From assembly GCA_036012865.1 (NCBI GenBank), contig DASCQC010000009.1:1-47159 (forward strand): a stretch of 47,159 nt of DNA. Reading direction: 5' to 3'. How positions within the stretch are numbered: the stretch's first letter is position 1; every line of letters begins with the position of its first letter. Source of the stretch: DASCQC01 sp036012865. Its GTDB lineage: Bacteria; Pseudomonadota; Gammaproteobacteria; Comchoanobacterales; Comchoanobacteraceae. This document shows, one piece after another, positions 1-7,008 of the stretch. The notes under the pieces are model-generated. The model was given only the letters and a program-made list of their open reading frames with translations. It searched no databases and was not told the origin of the DNA. A program made the translations under genes and the position numbers.

Positions 1-2
1 AA

Positions 3-368
3 ATTACCGATGCAGGACTTGAGGCATTGGCTAAGAACTGTAAAAACCTAACCAGCTTGGATCTGGTTGGGTGTAAAAAAATTACCAATAAAGGGCCAGA
101 GGCATTGGCCAAGAACTGTAAAAACCTAACGAGCTTGAACTTGAGCGGCACGAACATTACCGATGAAGGGCTTGAGGCATTGGCCAAGAACTGTAAAAAC
201 CTAACAAGCTTGAATGTGAGTGGGTGTCGGAAAATCACTAATACAGGGTTACAGGCTATCGTTAGAGGATGCCATCAATTAAAGACGTTGATAGGTACGA
301 CAGGGAAAGATAGTCTGGATAGGATTAAAGCTGAGATTCAGACTGTCGATAATTTTTTCAAACAATGA
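3..368 (+). CDS. Leucine-rich repeat protein, C-terminal fragment (5' end outside window)
   Basis: The reading frame is open from the first bases of the window, so this is the 3' end of a longer gene; the TTG at 27 is only an internal codon. It encodes about four leucine-rich repeats of the cysteine-containing type, with the pattern L-x-x-L-x-L-x-G-C-x-x-I-T-D-x-G-L-x-A-L-A-x-x-C. This type is typical of eukaryotic F-box/LRR (FBXL) and AMN1-like proteins. Such proteins use the curved repeat surface to bind partners, and in Legionellales they are commonly secreted effectors. The last 45 codons are nearly identical to the end of the next gene, which suggests recent duplication. The upstream part, including any F-box, cannot be seen. 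The repeat assignment is firm; a role in host cells is inference. Confidence 0.85.
   Translation: MTDAGLEALAKNCKNLTSLDLVGCKKITNKGPEALAKNCKNLTSLNLSGTNITDEGLEALAKNCKNLTSLNVSGCRKITNTGLQAIVRGCHQLKTLIGTTGKDSLDRIKAEIQTVDNFFKQ
200..338 (+). repeat. 139-bp duplicated segment, copy 1 (copy 2 at 1721-1859)
   Basis: The last LRR and the C-terminal tail of the first LRR gene match positions 1721-1859 of the second LRR gene with no gaps and about eight mismatches. The match is in the same reading frame. This points to recent tandem duplication or gene conversion between the two neighbouring genes. Confidence 0.85.
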
Positions 369-424
369 TAGCATTGAATTAGTAGAATAAAAACAACAAT
401 TTATTTTTATATATTTGATGATTA

Positions 425-433
425 TGGTACAAT
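425..433 (+). promoter_or_regulatory. Possible extended -10 promoter of the LRR gene
   Basis: The sequence TGGTACAAT fits an extended -10 element (TGn followed by a TATAAT-like hexamer) about 35 bp before the start codon at 468. No good -35 hexamer is visible at the usual distance, as expected for extended -10 promoters. The upstream stretch is very AT-rich. The prediction rests on the motif alone. Confidence 0.4.
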
Positions 434-467
434 GTTGTGTGTTATTTAGAATAAAGGGGTTATAAAA

Positions 468-1940
468 ATGAAAGGACGGGTAGAACAAAAGCCTGAAAAA
501 TGTGAGGGCTGGATTGGGCGAATTCTCAAAGAAAATGTTGATAATGAATCTAAAGTTGGTGAAACGGAAGGGACTTTTATTGAGAATCTTCATCAATTAA
601 AAAATTTAGAGTTATATTTTGATGGATCAGAGTTAACAGCTGAAAAAAAAGAGTTGGTGATAAAAGAAGCAAATAGATTAAAGCGCTTTTTCAAAGGCTG
701 CGGTTTAGAGAAAAATGAAACTATAGTTAAGGCCTTTACTAAGATAGATCCTGATTTGGCTAAAAGTAACGGTGTCAGTCATCAGGTTGATTCATTAGTA
801 GGAAAGTTATCTAAAGAAGCACTCATGCCCCAACCACCAATTATGGCACTCAATGAAGGGCTGATCAATTACATTGGCGCATTTTTATCTAGTTTTTCTG
901 AAAAGAGAAACTTTCTATTTGCATCGATGGGATCTTGGAGGCGATCTGCTATCATTACCGGGAGTGTTGATTTGTCATTTTTTAGTCGAGTTTCACAAGA
1001 CTGGAGAAAAGAAAGATTCTTTTCGATTATGGTAGATGTATCTTCATTAAAACTAGGCAGGATCCACCCTGAAGATACAATATTTCATAAGTTTTTTCTT
1101 AAACCTCGATCTCAGCTGCTAACTGGCTTGGATGTGTCTGATAACAAACTAATTAACGATGAATGTTTGCAAAAATGGTCGGCTGCTTTAGGAAACCTAA
1201 TCAGCTTGAGTTTGTCAAAGTGTACAAGTGTTACTGATAGTGGGCTTGAGTCATTGGCTGATTGTTTTAGGAAGCTAACCCGTTTGGATTTGAGTGGGTG
1301 CACACACATCACCGAGAAAGGACTTCAGGCATTGAAGACAAGCGGTGTAAGGTTAACTAGTTTGAATTTAAGTAGCACCAGCATTCAAAATGAGGGAGTT
1401 AAGCTATTGTGGAAATTTTGTCAGGGATTAACTTACTTGAATTTGAGTTATACTAAAATTACTAAGAATGGAACAGGTTTTTTACATGGGTTTAGTCGCT
1501 TAATGACTTTGGATTTGAGTGGGTTGTGTTTGATGTTTACTAATGCGGATAAATTGATAGTCAAGAGGCCAATTGAGTTGAGTTTTAGTAAAAATACTTC
1601 CCTTTATGATCATTGGCTCGGGGTGTTGGCTAATGATAGTCCGAACCTAACCCGCTTGAATGTGAGTGGGTGTACGAGAATTACTGATATAGGGTTACTG
1701 AAATTGGCTAAGAGTCCGCACCTAACAAGTTTGAATGTGAGTGGGTGTCGGAAAATCACTAATACAGGGTTAGAGGTAATAGTTAAAGGATGCCCTCAAT
1801 TAAAGACGTTGATAGGTACGAAAGGGAAAGATAGTCTGGATAGGATTAAAGCTGAGATTGAGCTAAAGAAAAGGGCTTTGGTTGCGCTAACTGATATTGA
1901 GCTAAAGGAAGGGGTTTTGGTTTCGATAAAGTTAAGGTAG
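468..1940 (+). CDS. F-box-like / leucine-rich repeat protein, putative effector
   Basis: A 490-aa protein. ATG 468 is preceded by an AAAGGGG ribosome-binding site. Residues 1-115 are a charged region of unknown fold. Residues about 127-163 follow the F-box pattern: a leading leucine, I-x-x-F-L, and a final W-R-R (segment LNEGLINYIGAF, ending GSWRRSAI). From about residue 215 to 445 there are cysteine-type LRRs with the L-x-x-L-x-L-S-x-C-x-x-I-T-D-x-G-L signature. F-box plus LRR is the layout of eukaryotic FBXL substrate adaptors of SKP1-cullin ubiquitin ligases; F-box effectors are known from Legionella (e.g. AnkB, LegU1). The C-terminal 26 residues hold an imperfect direct repeat starting IELK. 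The LRRs are clear; the F-box call is by eye and less certain; secretion by Dot/Icm is inference. Confidence 0.8.
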   Translation: MKGRVEQKPEKCEGWIGRILKENVDNESKVGETEGTFIENLHQLKNLELYFDGSELTAEKKELVIKEANRLKRFFKGCGLEKNETIVKAFTKIDPDLAKSNGVSHQVDSLVGKLSKEALMPQPPIMALNEGLINYIGAFLSSFSEKRNFLFASMGSWRRSAIITGSVDLSFFSRVSQDWRKERFFSIMVDVSSLKLGRIHPEDTIFHKFFLKPRSQLLTGLDVSDNKLINDECLQKWSAALGNLISLSLSKCTSVTDSGLESLADCFRKLTRLDLSGCTHITEKGLQALKTSGVRLTSLNLSSTSIQNEGVKLLWKFCQGLTYLNLSYTKITKNGTGFLHGFSRLMTLDLSGLCLMFTNADKLIVKRPIELSFSKNTSLYDHWLGVLANDSPNLTRLNVSGCTRITDIGLLKLAKSPHLTSLNVSGCRKITNTGLEVIVKGCPQLKTLIGTKGKDSLDRIKAEIELKKRALVALTDIELKEGVLVSIKLR

Positions 1941-1944
1941 GTCA

Positions 1945-1984
1945 AGAACCCTGAAAGATATGAAGGAATCATTGTAAGGGTTCT
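1945..1984. terminator. Inverted repeat between convergent LRR gene and lipB
   Basis: AGAACCCT at 1945-1952 pairs with AGGGTTCT at 1977-1984 across a 24-base loop, directly after the LRR stop codon. No strong T-run follows on either strand, so this is at most a weak terminator for the convergent genes. Confidence 0.3.
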
Positions 1985-2026
1985 GATAAGTGATTTTTAT
2001 ATAGGGTTGTCGTGCGTGGATATTGT

Positions 2027-2710
2027 TTAATGAAATGTTTCGCCGGGCCAGATTTTTGAAGGTATCTGAGTCTTGTTCTCATGAGTTATTTTAAGGCGGT
2101 TAGAATCGCGAGCGAAAGCTTTAAAAAACTCTTGAAAAAATTTATCAAAGAATTTAGCAGAATCCCAGGGTTGTATATGACTTCTAGCATCTGTCATGAG
2201 TTGGTGGGTCATGCCACAAGGGTCAATATCTGAAAAAGGGTCTAAGTTCATGCAAACATTGAATGACATCCCATGATAGCTACAGTGTTGTTTAATACGT
2301 AAGCCAATAGAAGCTATTTTACCTCCCGATTGGGTATAGACTCCTCTGGCCTTTGGGTTGGCAGAAGCTATAACATTAAAGTGTAGGAGTGTTTGTATGA
2401 CAATATTTTCAAGGAGGGTAACAATCATGGTGGGTTTGATTTTATTGTTTTTCAAGTTTAATAGTGGGTAGATGATAAGTTGCCCTGGACCATGATAAGT
2501 AATGAGTCCTCCTCGATCGGTTTGGATGATGGGAATATTGTTTTTATTGATAATATGTTCAGAGCTGTCTCTGACTCCACAGGTATAGACGGGGGGGTGT
2601 TCGGTTAACCAAATTTCATCTTCTTGGGAGGGAGTTCTTGATTGAGTAAATTCTTGCATCCGTTGCCAGGTTGAAAGGTAGTCGGTTTGACCTAGTAGTC
2701 TTATGATCAT
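2027..2710 (-). CDS. lipB: Octanoyltransferase (lipoate-protein ligase B)
   Basis: LipB transfers octanoyl groups from acyl carrier protein to lipoyl domains of 2-oxoacid dehydrogenases and the glycine cleavage H protein, the first step of lipoic acid synthesis. The family signature RGGLITYHGPGQL is present, as are the GGKIASIG lysine motif and the catalytic cysteine in DPCGM. The frame is open further upstream, but ATG 2710 gives 227 aa, the normal LipB length, and begins one base after the aminotransferase stop, so the longer start was rejected. The gene ends the rlpA-dacA-dat-lipB run; lipA is not in the window. Confidence 0.95.
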   Translation of the reverse strand: MIIRLLGQTDYLSTWQRMQEFTQSRTPSQEDEIWLTEHPPVYTCGVRDSSEHIINKNNIPIIQTDRGGLITYHGPGQLIIYPLLNLKNNKIKPTMIVTLLENIVIQTLLHFNVIASANPKARGVYTQSGGKIASIGLRIKQHCSYHGMSFNVCMNLDPFSDIDPCGMTHQLMTDARSHIQPWDSAKFFDKFFQEFFKAFARDSNRLKITHENKTQIPSKIWPGETFH

Positions 2711-2711
2711 G

Positions 2712-3575
2712 TTATGAGCTTGGGATGACAAATGGGTTGAGGATCTGGTGAGTAAATTGATCAAAGAGTTTTTTTGTGAGGGGTGTGTTGTTGGGAAAAT
2801 GGTGTTCATCTAGCTTGGATACAGATTGTATAATTCGTGTTGTGCTGGATATAAAAACCTCATCGGCATTTAAAACATCTTCTTTGGTCATGGTTTTTTC
2901 TTGATGTTTGATGTTTAGTTTTTGGCATATATTGAAAATATATTCACGGGTTATACCCAGTAAGATGTTTTGAGTTGATTGGGGGGTATAAACAATTTCA
3001 TTTTTGATGATAAAGATATTTGAAGAGGACCCTTCAGTGAGGAGGTTATCTTGAAAAAATAGGCACTCAGAGGCATTGTTCTCATGAGCAGCATTATTGG
3101 CAAGAATGTTCGCCAGTAATGAGGTTGATTTAATATCACAGCGTCCCCACCTTAAGTCGGGTTGACTGATGGTGTTAATGTTAAGTAATGTTGCAGGCAT
3201 GGGTTTTAAAAAGCTCATCATTAAAAAAGTAGGGGCATTGTTTTTCCATGCATGGAGTCGAGTTTCATCACAACCGCGAGTTACTTGAATGTAATAGTAG
3301 CCATCTTCTTTGGAGATATGATTAACTTCAAGAGTTTTATCAAGAAGGGTCAGCCATTCTTTTCTGGTTAGTGGGTTGGGTAATTTGATTTGTTCTAAGC
3401 TATTATCTAAGCGGTCAAGGTGCTCGTTGGCAAGAAAAGGTTGGCCTTGATAAAAGGAAATAGATTCATAGACGGCATCTCCGAAAAGAAAACCTCGATC
3501 TAGAATGCTGACCTTGGCTTTATCGATAGAGGTCCATTGATGGTTAATGTGAACTGTTGTTAGAGGGGTAGCCAT
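2712..3575 (-). CDS. dat: D-amino-acid (D-alanine) aminotransferase, fold-type IV PLP enzyme
   Basis: A 287-aa class IV aminotransferase. It converts D-alanine and 2-oxoglutarate to pyruvate and D-glutamate, linking with Alr to peptidoglycan precursors. Visible signatures are the N-terminal SILDRGFLFGDAVYE segment, the PLP lysine in DIKSTSLL, and the cofactor-phosphate motif LTEGSSSNIF. DIKS followed by TEGSSSN is closer to bacterial D-amino-acid transaminase than to branched-chain IlvE or to PabC lyase, but these relatives are hard to separate by eye. The start ATG 3575 overlaps the dacA stop by 16 nt, so the two genes are probably translationally coupled. Confidence 0.85.
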   Translation of the reverse strand: MATPLTTVHINHQWTSIDKAKVSILDRGFLFGDAVYESISFYQGQPFLANEHLDRLDNSLEQIKLPNPLTRKEWLTLLDKTLEVNHISKEDGYYYIQVTRGCDETRLHAWKNNAPTFLMMSFLKPMPATLLNINTISQPDLRWGRCDIKSTSLLANILANNAAHENNASECLFFQDNLLTEGSSSNIFIIKNEIVYTPQSTQNILLGITREYIFNICQKLNIKHQEKTMTKEDVLNADEVFISSTTRIIQSVSKLDEHHFPNNTPLTKKLFDQFTHQILNPFVIPSS

Positions 3576-4729
3576 TGGGAGATTTTAAGCCGAGTTTTGT
3601 CATAGTAGTAGGTGTACCAAGAGCCCTTGGGTGCTGGGTTAAAGGTAATGAGGGGGTGAGATAATAAGGTTTGATTGTTTAAAGTAATGGCGATATTACC
3701 TACTTGGGTGGCCTGGGGGATGGGTGCCATGAGGTGGGGGTCTTTAGTTATTTTTAGTTGAGTCTTGTTAGCAGATCCTTTAGGAATGGTTGCACTAATG
3801 ATTGTGGTGCTTCCTGCTTTGATATTTGGCTGTGTTGATCCCCATATTTTTATGGTCGTGAAGGGGGTGTTAGGGTAGTGAAAGGTGAGGGTTTCAAAAA
3901 ACCTAAAGCCATACGTCAGAAGGGTGTCGCTGCTTTGATCTCGTTTAGAGGGGCTTGATGTTCCCATCACGACGGCAATAAGGCGGGTATTGTTTATTTT
4001 ACCTGAGCTGATAAGGCAGTGACCAGCTTCATCTGTGTGCCCAGTTTTTATGCCATCAATGTAGCCATGACGCCACAATAGTCGATTGCGGTTAGATTGT
4101 TTAATTTTATTATACTCAAACCATTTATCTTGAAACCACTCTGAATATAGTTGGGGGTGATTGAAAATGAACTGTTGAGATAAGATGGCAAGATCTTTGG
4201 CGGTGGTCGTGTGATTAGGTTTGGGAAGTCCAGTGGCATCTTTGAAGTGTGATTGTTTCATGCCTAGTTTTTTAGCTGTATGATTCATGAGTGAGGCAAA
4301 GGCTTCTTCAGACCCTGCAATATGCTCAGCCAGAGCAATGCTTGCATCGTTACCCGAGACAATGGCAACGCCTTTGATGATTTTCTTCATATCAACTTTG
4401 GTGTTGGGTTTTAAAAACATTCTAGAGCCAGGGGCTTTCCAGGCTTTGGTAGAAATAAAAACCTTGTCATCGATGTTTATTTTTCCATCTTTGATGGCAT
4501 CGGCGGTTAGGTATAAAGTCATCAGTTTGGTTAAACTTGCAGGAGGCAGTGGTTTTTGAGCGTTTTTCTCAGCAATAATGCTGCCTGTTATAGCATCCAT
4601 TAAAACATAACTTTTAGCGTGAATGGTCGGGGGTGGCGGAATCAGGATGCCATCAAATGTCAGCGAATTCGGGGCTGCATGAACAACACAAGAGAGTATG
4701 GAGCAAAGTAGTACAACAATAAATCGCAT
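3560..4729 (-). CDS. dacA: D-alanyl-D-alanine carboxypeptidase (PBP5/6 family)
   Basis: A 389-aa periplasmic penicillin-binding protein that removes the terminal D-Ala from peptidoglycan stem peptides. An N-terminal signal peptide ends at about HAAP. All three active-site motifs are present: SLTK (PPASLTKLM), SGN (VSGNDAS) and KTG (GIKTGHTDEAG). The C-terminal third fits the beta-rich PBP5_C domain that precedes the membrane anchor, and the last residues (ISQWLPL) could be a short amphipathic anchor. It lies between rlpA and dat on the same strand, an arrangement shared with other gammaproteobacteria. Confidence 0.95.
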   Translation of the reverse strand: MRFIVVLLCSILSCVVHAAPNSLTFDGILIPPPPTIHAKSYVLMDAITGSIIAEKNAQKPLPPASLTKLMTLYLTADAIKDGKINIDDKVFISTKAWKAPGSRMFLKPNTKVDMKKIIKGVAIVSGNDASIALAEHIAGSEEAFASLMNHTAKKLGMKQSHFKDATGLPKPNHTTTAKDLAILSQQFIFNHPQLYSEWFQDKWFEYNKIKQSNRNRLLWRHGYIDGIKTGHTDEAGHCLISSGKINNTRLIAVVMGTSSPSKRDQSSDTLLTYGFRFFETLTFHYPNTPFTTIKIWGSTQPNIKAGSTTIISATIPKGSANKTQLKITKDPHLMAPIPQATQVGNIAITLNNQTLLSHPLITFNPAPKGSWYTYYYDKTRLKISQWLPL

Positions 4730-4789
4730 TTGTATGATCCTTTTATTAGTCTGAGGTTATGTTATCAGGAAACAAAGGTTTCAGCAATT

Positions 4790-5542
4790 TTAAATATGTT
4801 TAATTTTGTAATCAGGGTGAGTTTTTGTCAGTGTTTTTTTGATGGCAGTAAGGTCCATTTTTTTAGGGTACGGGCCTAAGAAAAGTTTAACGAAAGTTTG
4901 CTTACCAATATTAATCACGGAGTATTTTGGTAAATAACCCAGCTCTTTACGAAGTTTATTGGCAAGGGCGTCAGCTACATTTTCTTGTTTAAAGATACCC
5001 AGCTCTATCACGATTTTATTACGTTCTATAGGAGGTGAGAGCAATTTGATCTGAATTTTTGCAACGCCTTTTTTCGTGTAGCCAAGTTTATAAGCCGCAG
5101 CGTAGGAGAGGTCTAAGACACGATTGTTGGTATGGAAGGGGCCCCGATCATTGATGCGAACAATGAGTTGGCGTTTGTTATCTAGGTTGGTGACGAGTAT
5201 GTAACACGGAATGGGGAGTTCTTTGTGTGCCCCTGATATGGCATACATGTTAAAGGGTTCCCCTGAAGAGGTGCGCCTTCCGTGAAATAATTTGCCATAC
5301 CAAGAGGCTGTGCCCGTTTGGTTGAACTCTTTGACATTGTGGCGAATGTGGTAAGTTTTTTTAAAAACGGTGTATTGAATAGGGTTTCCATATAGGCTAA
5401 TGGGTTCGGGTTTTATTTTGGTTGAGTAATGAATTTTGTGGGGGTTAAATTTCGGAGGAGGGCCGTCTTTTGCTCCGACTGCCCAGGGGCAAAGGATGAG
5501 TAGTAAGTAAAACGTCCAGATTGTCTTAAGATTGTGTTTCAT
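4790..5542 (-). CDS. rlpA: RlpA-like septal ring protein / lytic transglycosylase with SPOR domain
   Basis: The double-psi beta-barrel core carries GTASWYG, SSGEPFNMYAISGAHKELP and RINDRGPF; these hold the Glu, His and Asp linked to lytic transglycosylase activity on denuded glycan strands in Pseudomonas RlpA. The last ~75 residues (from about KIVIELGIF) form a SPOR domain, which binds denuded septal peptidoglycan. ATG 5542 (250 aa) was chosen because the hydrophobic signal segment follows at once; the longer frame begins with a TTG inside the divergent rlmB start region. The LILC near the end of the signal is not a good lipobox, so lipidation is doubtful. rlmB is divergent. Confidence 0.9.
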   Translation of the reverse strand: MKHNLKTIWTFYLLLILCPWAVGAKDGPPPKFNPHKIHYSTKIKPEPISLYGNPIQYTVFKKTYHIRHNVKEFNQTGTASWYGKLFHGRRTSSGEPFNMYAISGAHKELPIPCYILVTNLDNKRQLIVRINDRGPFHTNNRVLDLSYAAAYKLGYTKKGVAKIQIKLLSPPIERNKIVIELGIFKQENVADALANKLRKELGYLPKYSVINIGKQTFVKLFLGPYPKKMDLTAIKKTLTKTHPDYKIKHI

Positions 5543-5590
5543 ACCCTGTTTAGTTATACTTGAATTCGAATCAAAATTCAATGAGTCATT

Positions 5591-6289
5591 ATGCCTATTC
5601 AACTAGATTGTATTAATAGCCCCCATGTTTTGGAGACCCTTTTGGATGTTTCTCCTCATCGTATCCGTTATATAGAATGTGCTGTAGATTATCGTTTTAG
5701 TCAGTCACTAGATATGAGGTTGTCTCAGGTGGGGATTCATTGTAAGCGGGTGAAAGCAGTTAAAGGATGGAGGGCCTGGTGTGAGCCACTCGAGCCGTTG
5801 ACTGAGGACTGGTTGATGGCGGCTGTAAGAGCAGATAAATGTCGCAAAATAATGGTGTTAGATGGCATTACTGACCCGCATAATCTAGGGGCTTGTTTGC
5901 GCTCATGTGCGGCGTTCTCTATTGATGCAGTTATGTTGGCTAAGCATCATTCGGTTAAGGTGACTGAGACGGTGAGAAATGTTGCTTGTGGGGGGGCTGA
6001 GCGTGTTCCAGTGGTGTATGCCCAAAACCTAGCCAGGTGCTTGCGGAGTCTTAAAGATGAGGGTTATTGGGTTTACGGTGCCAGTGAATCCGGAGATGTT
6101 GAATTGTCCCAAGTTGATTTTCATTCTAAGAGTGTTTTGATTTTAGGCTCAGAGGGTAAAGGAATGAAAAAAGGTATTGGTCAGTCCTGTGATGTTTTGT
6201 TTTCAATTGAGACACAGCGTGATTTTTCATGCCTTAATGTTTCGGTGGCTGCAGGTGTATGTGTGTATGTGTGGGGGCGATGTTCCTAG
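5591..6289 (+). CDS. rlmB: 23S rRNA (guanosine-2'-O)-methyltransferase RlmB (SPOUT/TrmH family)
   Basis: RlmB methylates the ribose of G2251 in the 23S rRNA peptidyl-transferase loop using S-adenosylmethionine. The SpoU motifs are clear: motif 1 LDGITDPHNLGACLRSC, motif 2 ILGSEGKGM and motif 3 CLNVSVAAGV, the trefoil-knot SAM site. The N-terminal ~75 residues fit the L30e-like substrate-binding domain. The 232-aa length is slightly short for RlmB (about 245). It sits just upstream of the rpsF gene, as in many gammaproteobacteria. Confidence 0.93.
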   Translation: MPIQLDCINSPHVLETLLDVSPHRIRYIECAVDYRFSQSLDMRLSQVGIHCKRVKAVKGWRAWCEPLEPLTEDWLMAAVRADKCRKIMVLDGITDPHNLGACLRSCAAFSIDAVMLAKHHSVKVTETVRNVACGGAERVPVVYAQNLARCLRSLKDEGYWVYGASESGDVELSQVDFHSKSVLILGSEGKGMKKGIGQSCDVLFSIETQRDFSCLNVSVAAGVCVYVWGRCS

Positions 6290-6335
6290 TTGATTTTGGA
6301 CGGGATAATATTTTTTTGAATAGTGACGAAAGTCG

Positions 6336-6364
6336 TTGTTATATTTTTACTTTTATGATATATT
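6336..6364 (+). promoter_or_regulatory. Predicted sigma70 promoter of the rpsF-R operon
   Basis: TTGTTA (6336-6341) and TATATT (6359-6364) are separated by 17 bp. Transcription would begin near 6371 and give a leader of about 57 nt before the start codon at 6428. Confidence 0.55.
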
Positions 6365-6379
6365 GCTCAATAACTTCTT

Positions 6380-6400
6380 GCTGCCTAGCTGTTAGGTGGC
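6380..6400 (+). promoter_or_regulatory. Hairpin in the rpsF leader, possible autoregulatory site
   Basis: GCTGCCTA (6380-6387) pairs with TAGGTGGC (6393-6400), including G-T wobbles, around a 5-base loop. It is followed by the AAGAGGAG ribosome-binding site. Structured S6:S18-binding leaders before rpsF are known in many bacteria and imitate the 16S rRNA site. The CCG bulge reported for that motif was not identified here, so homology is uncertain. Confidence 0.4.
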
Positions 6401-6427
6401 TGAACGAAACCAAGAGGAGTATAAACG

Positions 6428-6973
6428 ATGAAAAGTTATGAAATAGTACTGATTGTAGACCCATCCTGCAGCGAGCAGTCTGATGAGATGTTGGCTAGAT
6501 ATCAAACCACCATTGAAGAGAAGAAGGGTAAAATTATTCGAATGGAAAATTGGGGGCGACGCAAGTTAGCTTATTCCATTGGGAAAAATCACAAGGCACA
6601 TTTCTTGTTTTTGGGGATAGAGGGCCAGCCTTCTATTATGGACGCGGTCAATGGTTTATTCCGTTTTAATGATGCTTTGCTGAGAACTTTTGTCACCACT
6701 GTTAAGCGACACAACCTTGATAAAACCGCGATGCGTATTGCTGAAGAGTTACAAGACAGTTCAAAGGATGAGTTGAGAAAGGCTCTTCGTGAGTGTTCTG
6801 AGCGATATAACTATAAAAACCCATTTGCTTTGAAAAAGTATATTTTAGAATCGGGTCGTATTATCCCGAATAGAGTTACAGGTTTAACGTCAAGGGAACA
6901 AAGAGATCTTGCCAAAGCCATTAAAGTTGCTAGGTACCTTTCTTTATTACCTTACTGTGATCGACATATCTAG
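6428..6973 (+). CDS. rpsF-rpsR: Fused ribosomal proteins S6 and S18
   Basis: One 181-aa frame carries two ribosomal proteins. Residues 1 to about 105 are S6: it starts MKSYEIVLIVDP, then has NWGRRKLAYSIGKNHKAHF and GLFRFNDALLRTFV. Residues about 128-181 are S18: LKKYILESGRIIPNRVTG, then ARYLSLLPYCDRH. In the 30S platform S6 and S18 form a heterodimer on 16S rRNA, so a covalent fusion is structurally sensible. The usual basic S18 N-terminus (about 20 residues with the RRRKFCRF-like segment) is missing, replaced by a short linker of about 20 residues after S6. No separate rpsR lies between here and rplI, its normal place. The other two frames across the junction (6735-6830) contain stops and no S18-like peptide, so a simple frameshift error does not explain it. 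AGAGGAG precedes ATG 6428. Confidence 0.92.
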   Translation: MKSYEIVLIVDPSCSEQSDEMLARYQTTIEEKKGKIIRMENWGRRKLAYSIGKNHKAHFLFLGIEGQPSIMDAVNGLFRFNDALLRTFVTTVKRHNLDKTAMRIAEELQDSSKDELRKALRECSERYNYKNPFALKKYILESGRIIPNRVTGLTSREQRDLAKAIKVARYLSLLPYCDRHI

Positions 6974-7008
6974 AAAAAGCTAGAGTAGACCTCTTTGGAG
7001 CGGTTGGT

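Noticed and set aside
27..210. Regular repeats near the window start as a CRISPR or satellite
   Set aside because: They are codon-phased leucine-rich repeats in an open frame.
2711..2809. N-terminal extension of LipB
   Set aside because: It would overlap the aminotransferase in another frame and has no counterpart in the family; ATG 2710 gives the normal length.
6259..6441. 60-aa open frame overlapping the end of rlmB and the rpsF leader
   Set aside because: It overlaps both genes and covers the promoter and leader; there is no ribosome-binding site.
6720..6830. S6-S18 fusion as a frameshift sequencing artefact
   Set aside because: The alternate frames across the junction contain stops and do not encode the missing S18 N-terminus, and the linker is too short to hide a normal intergenic region.
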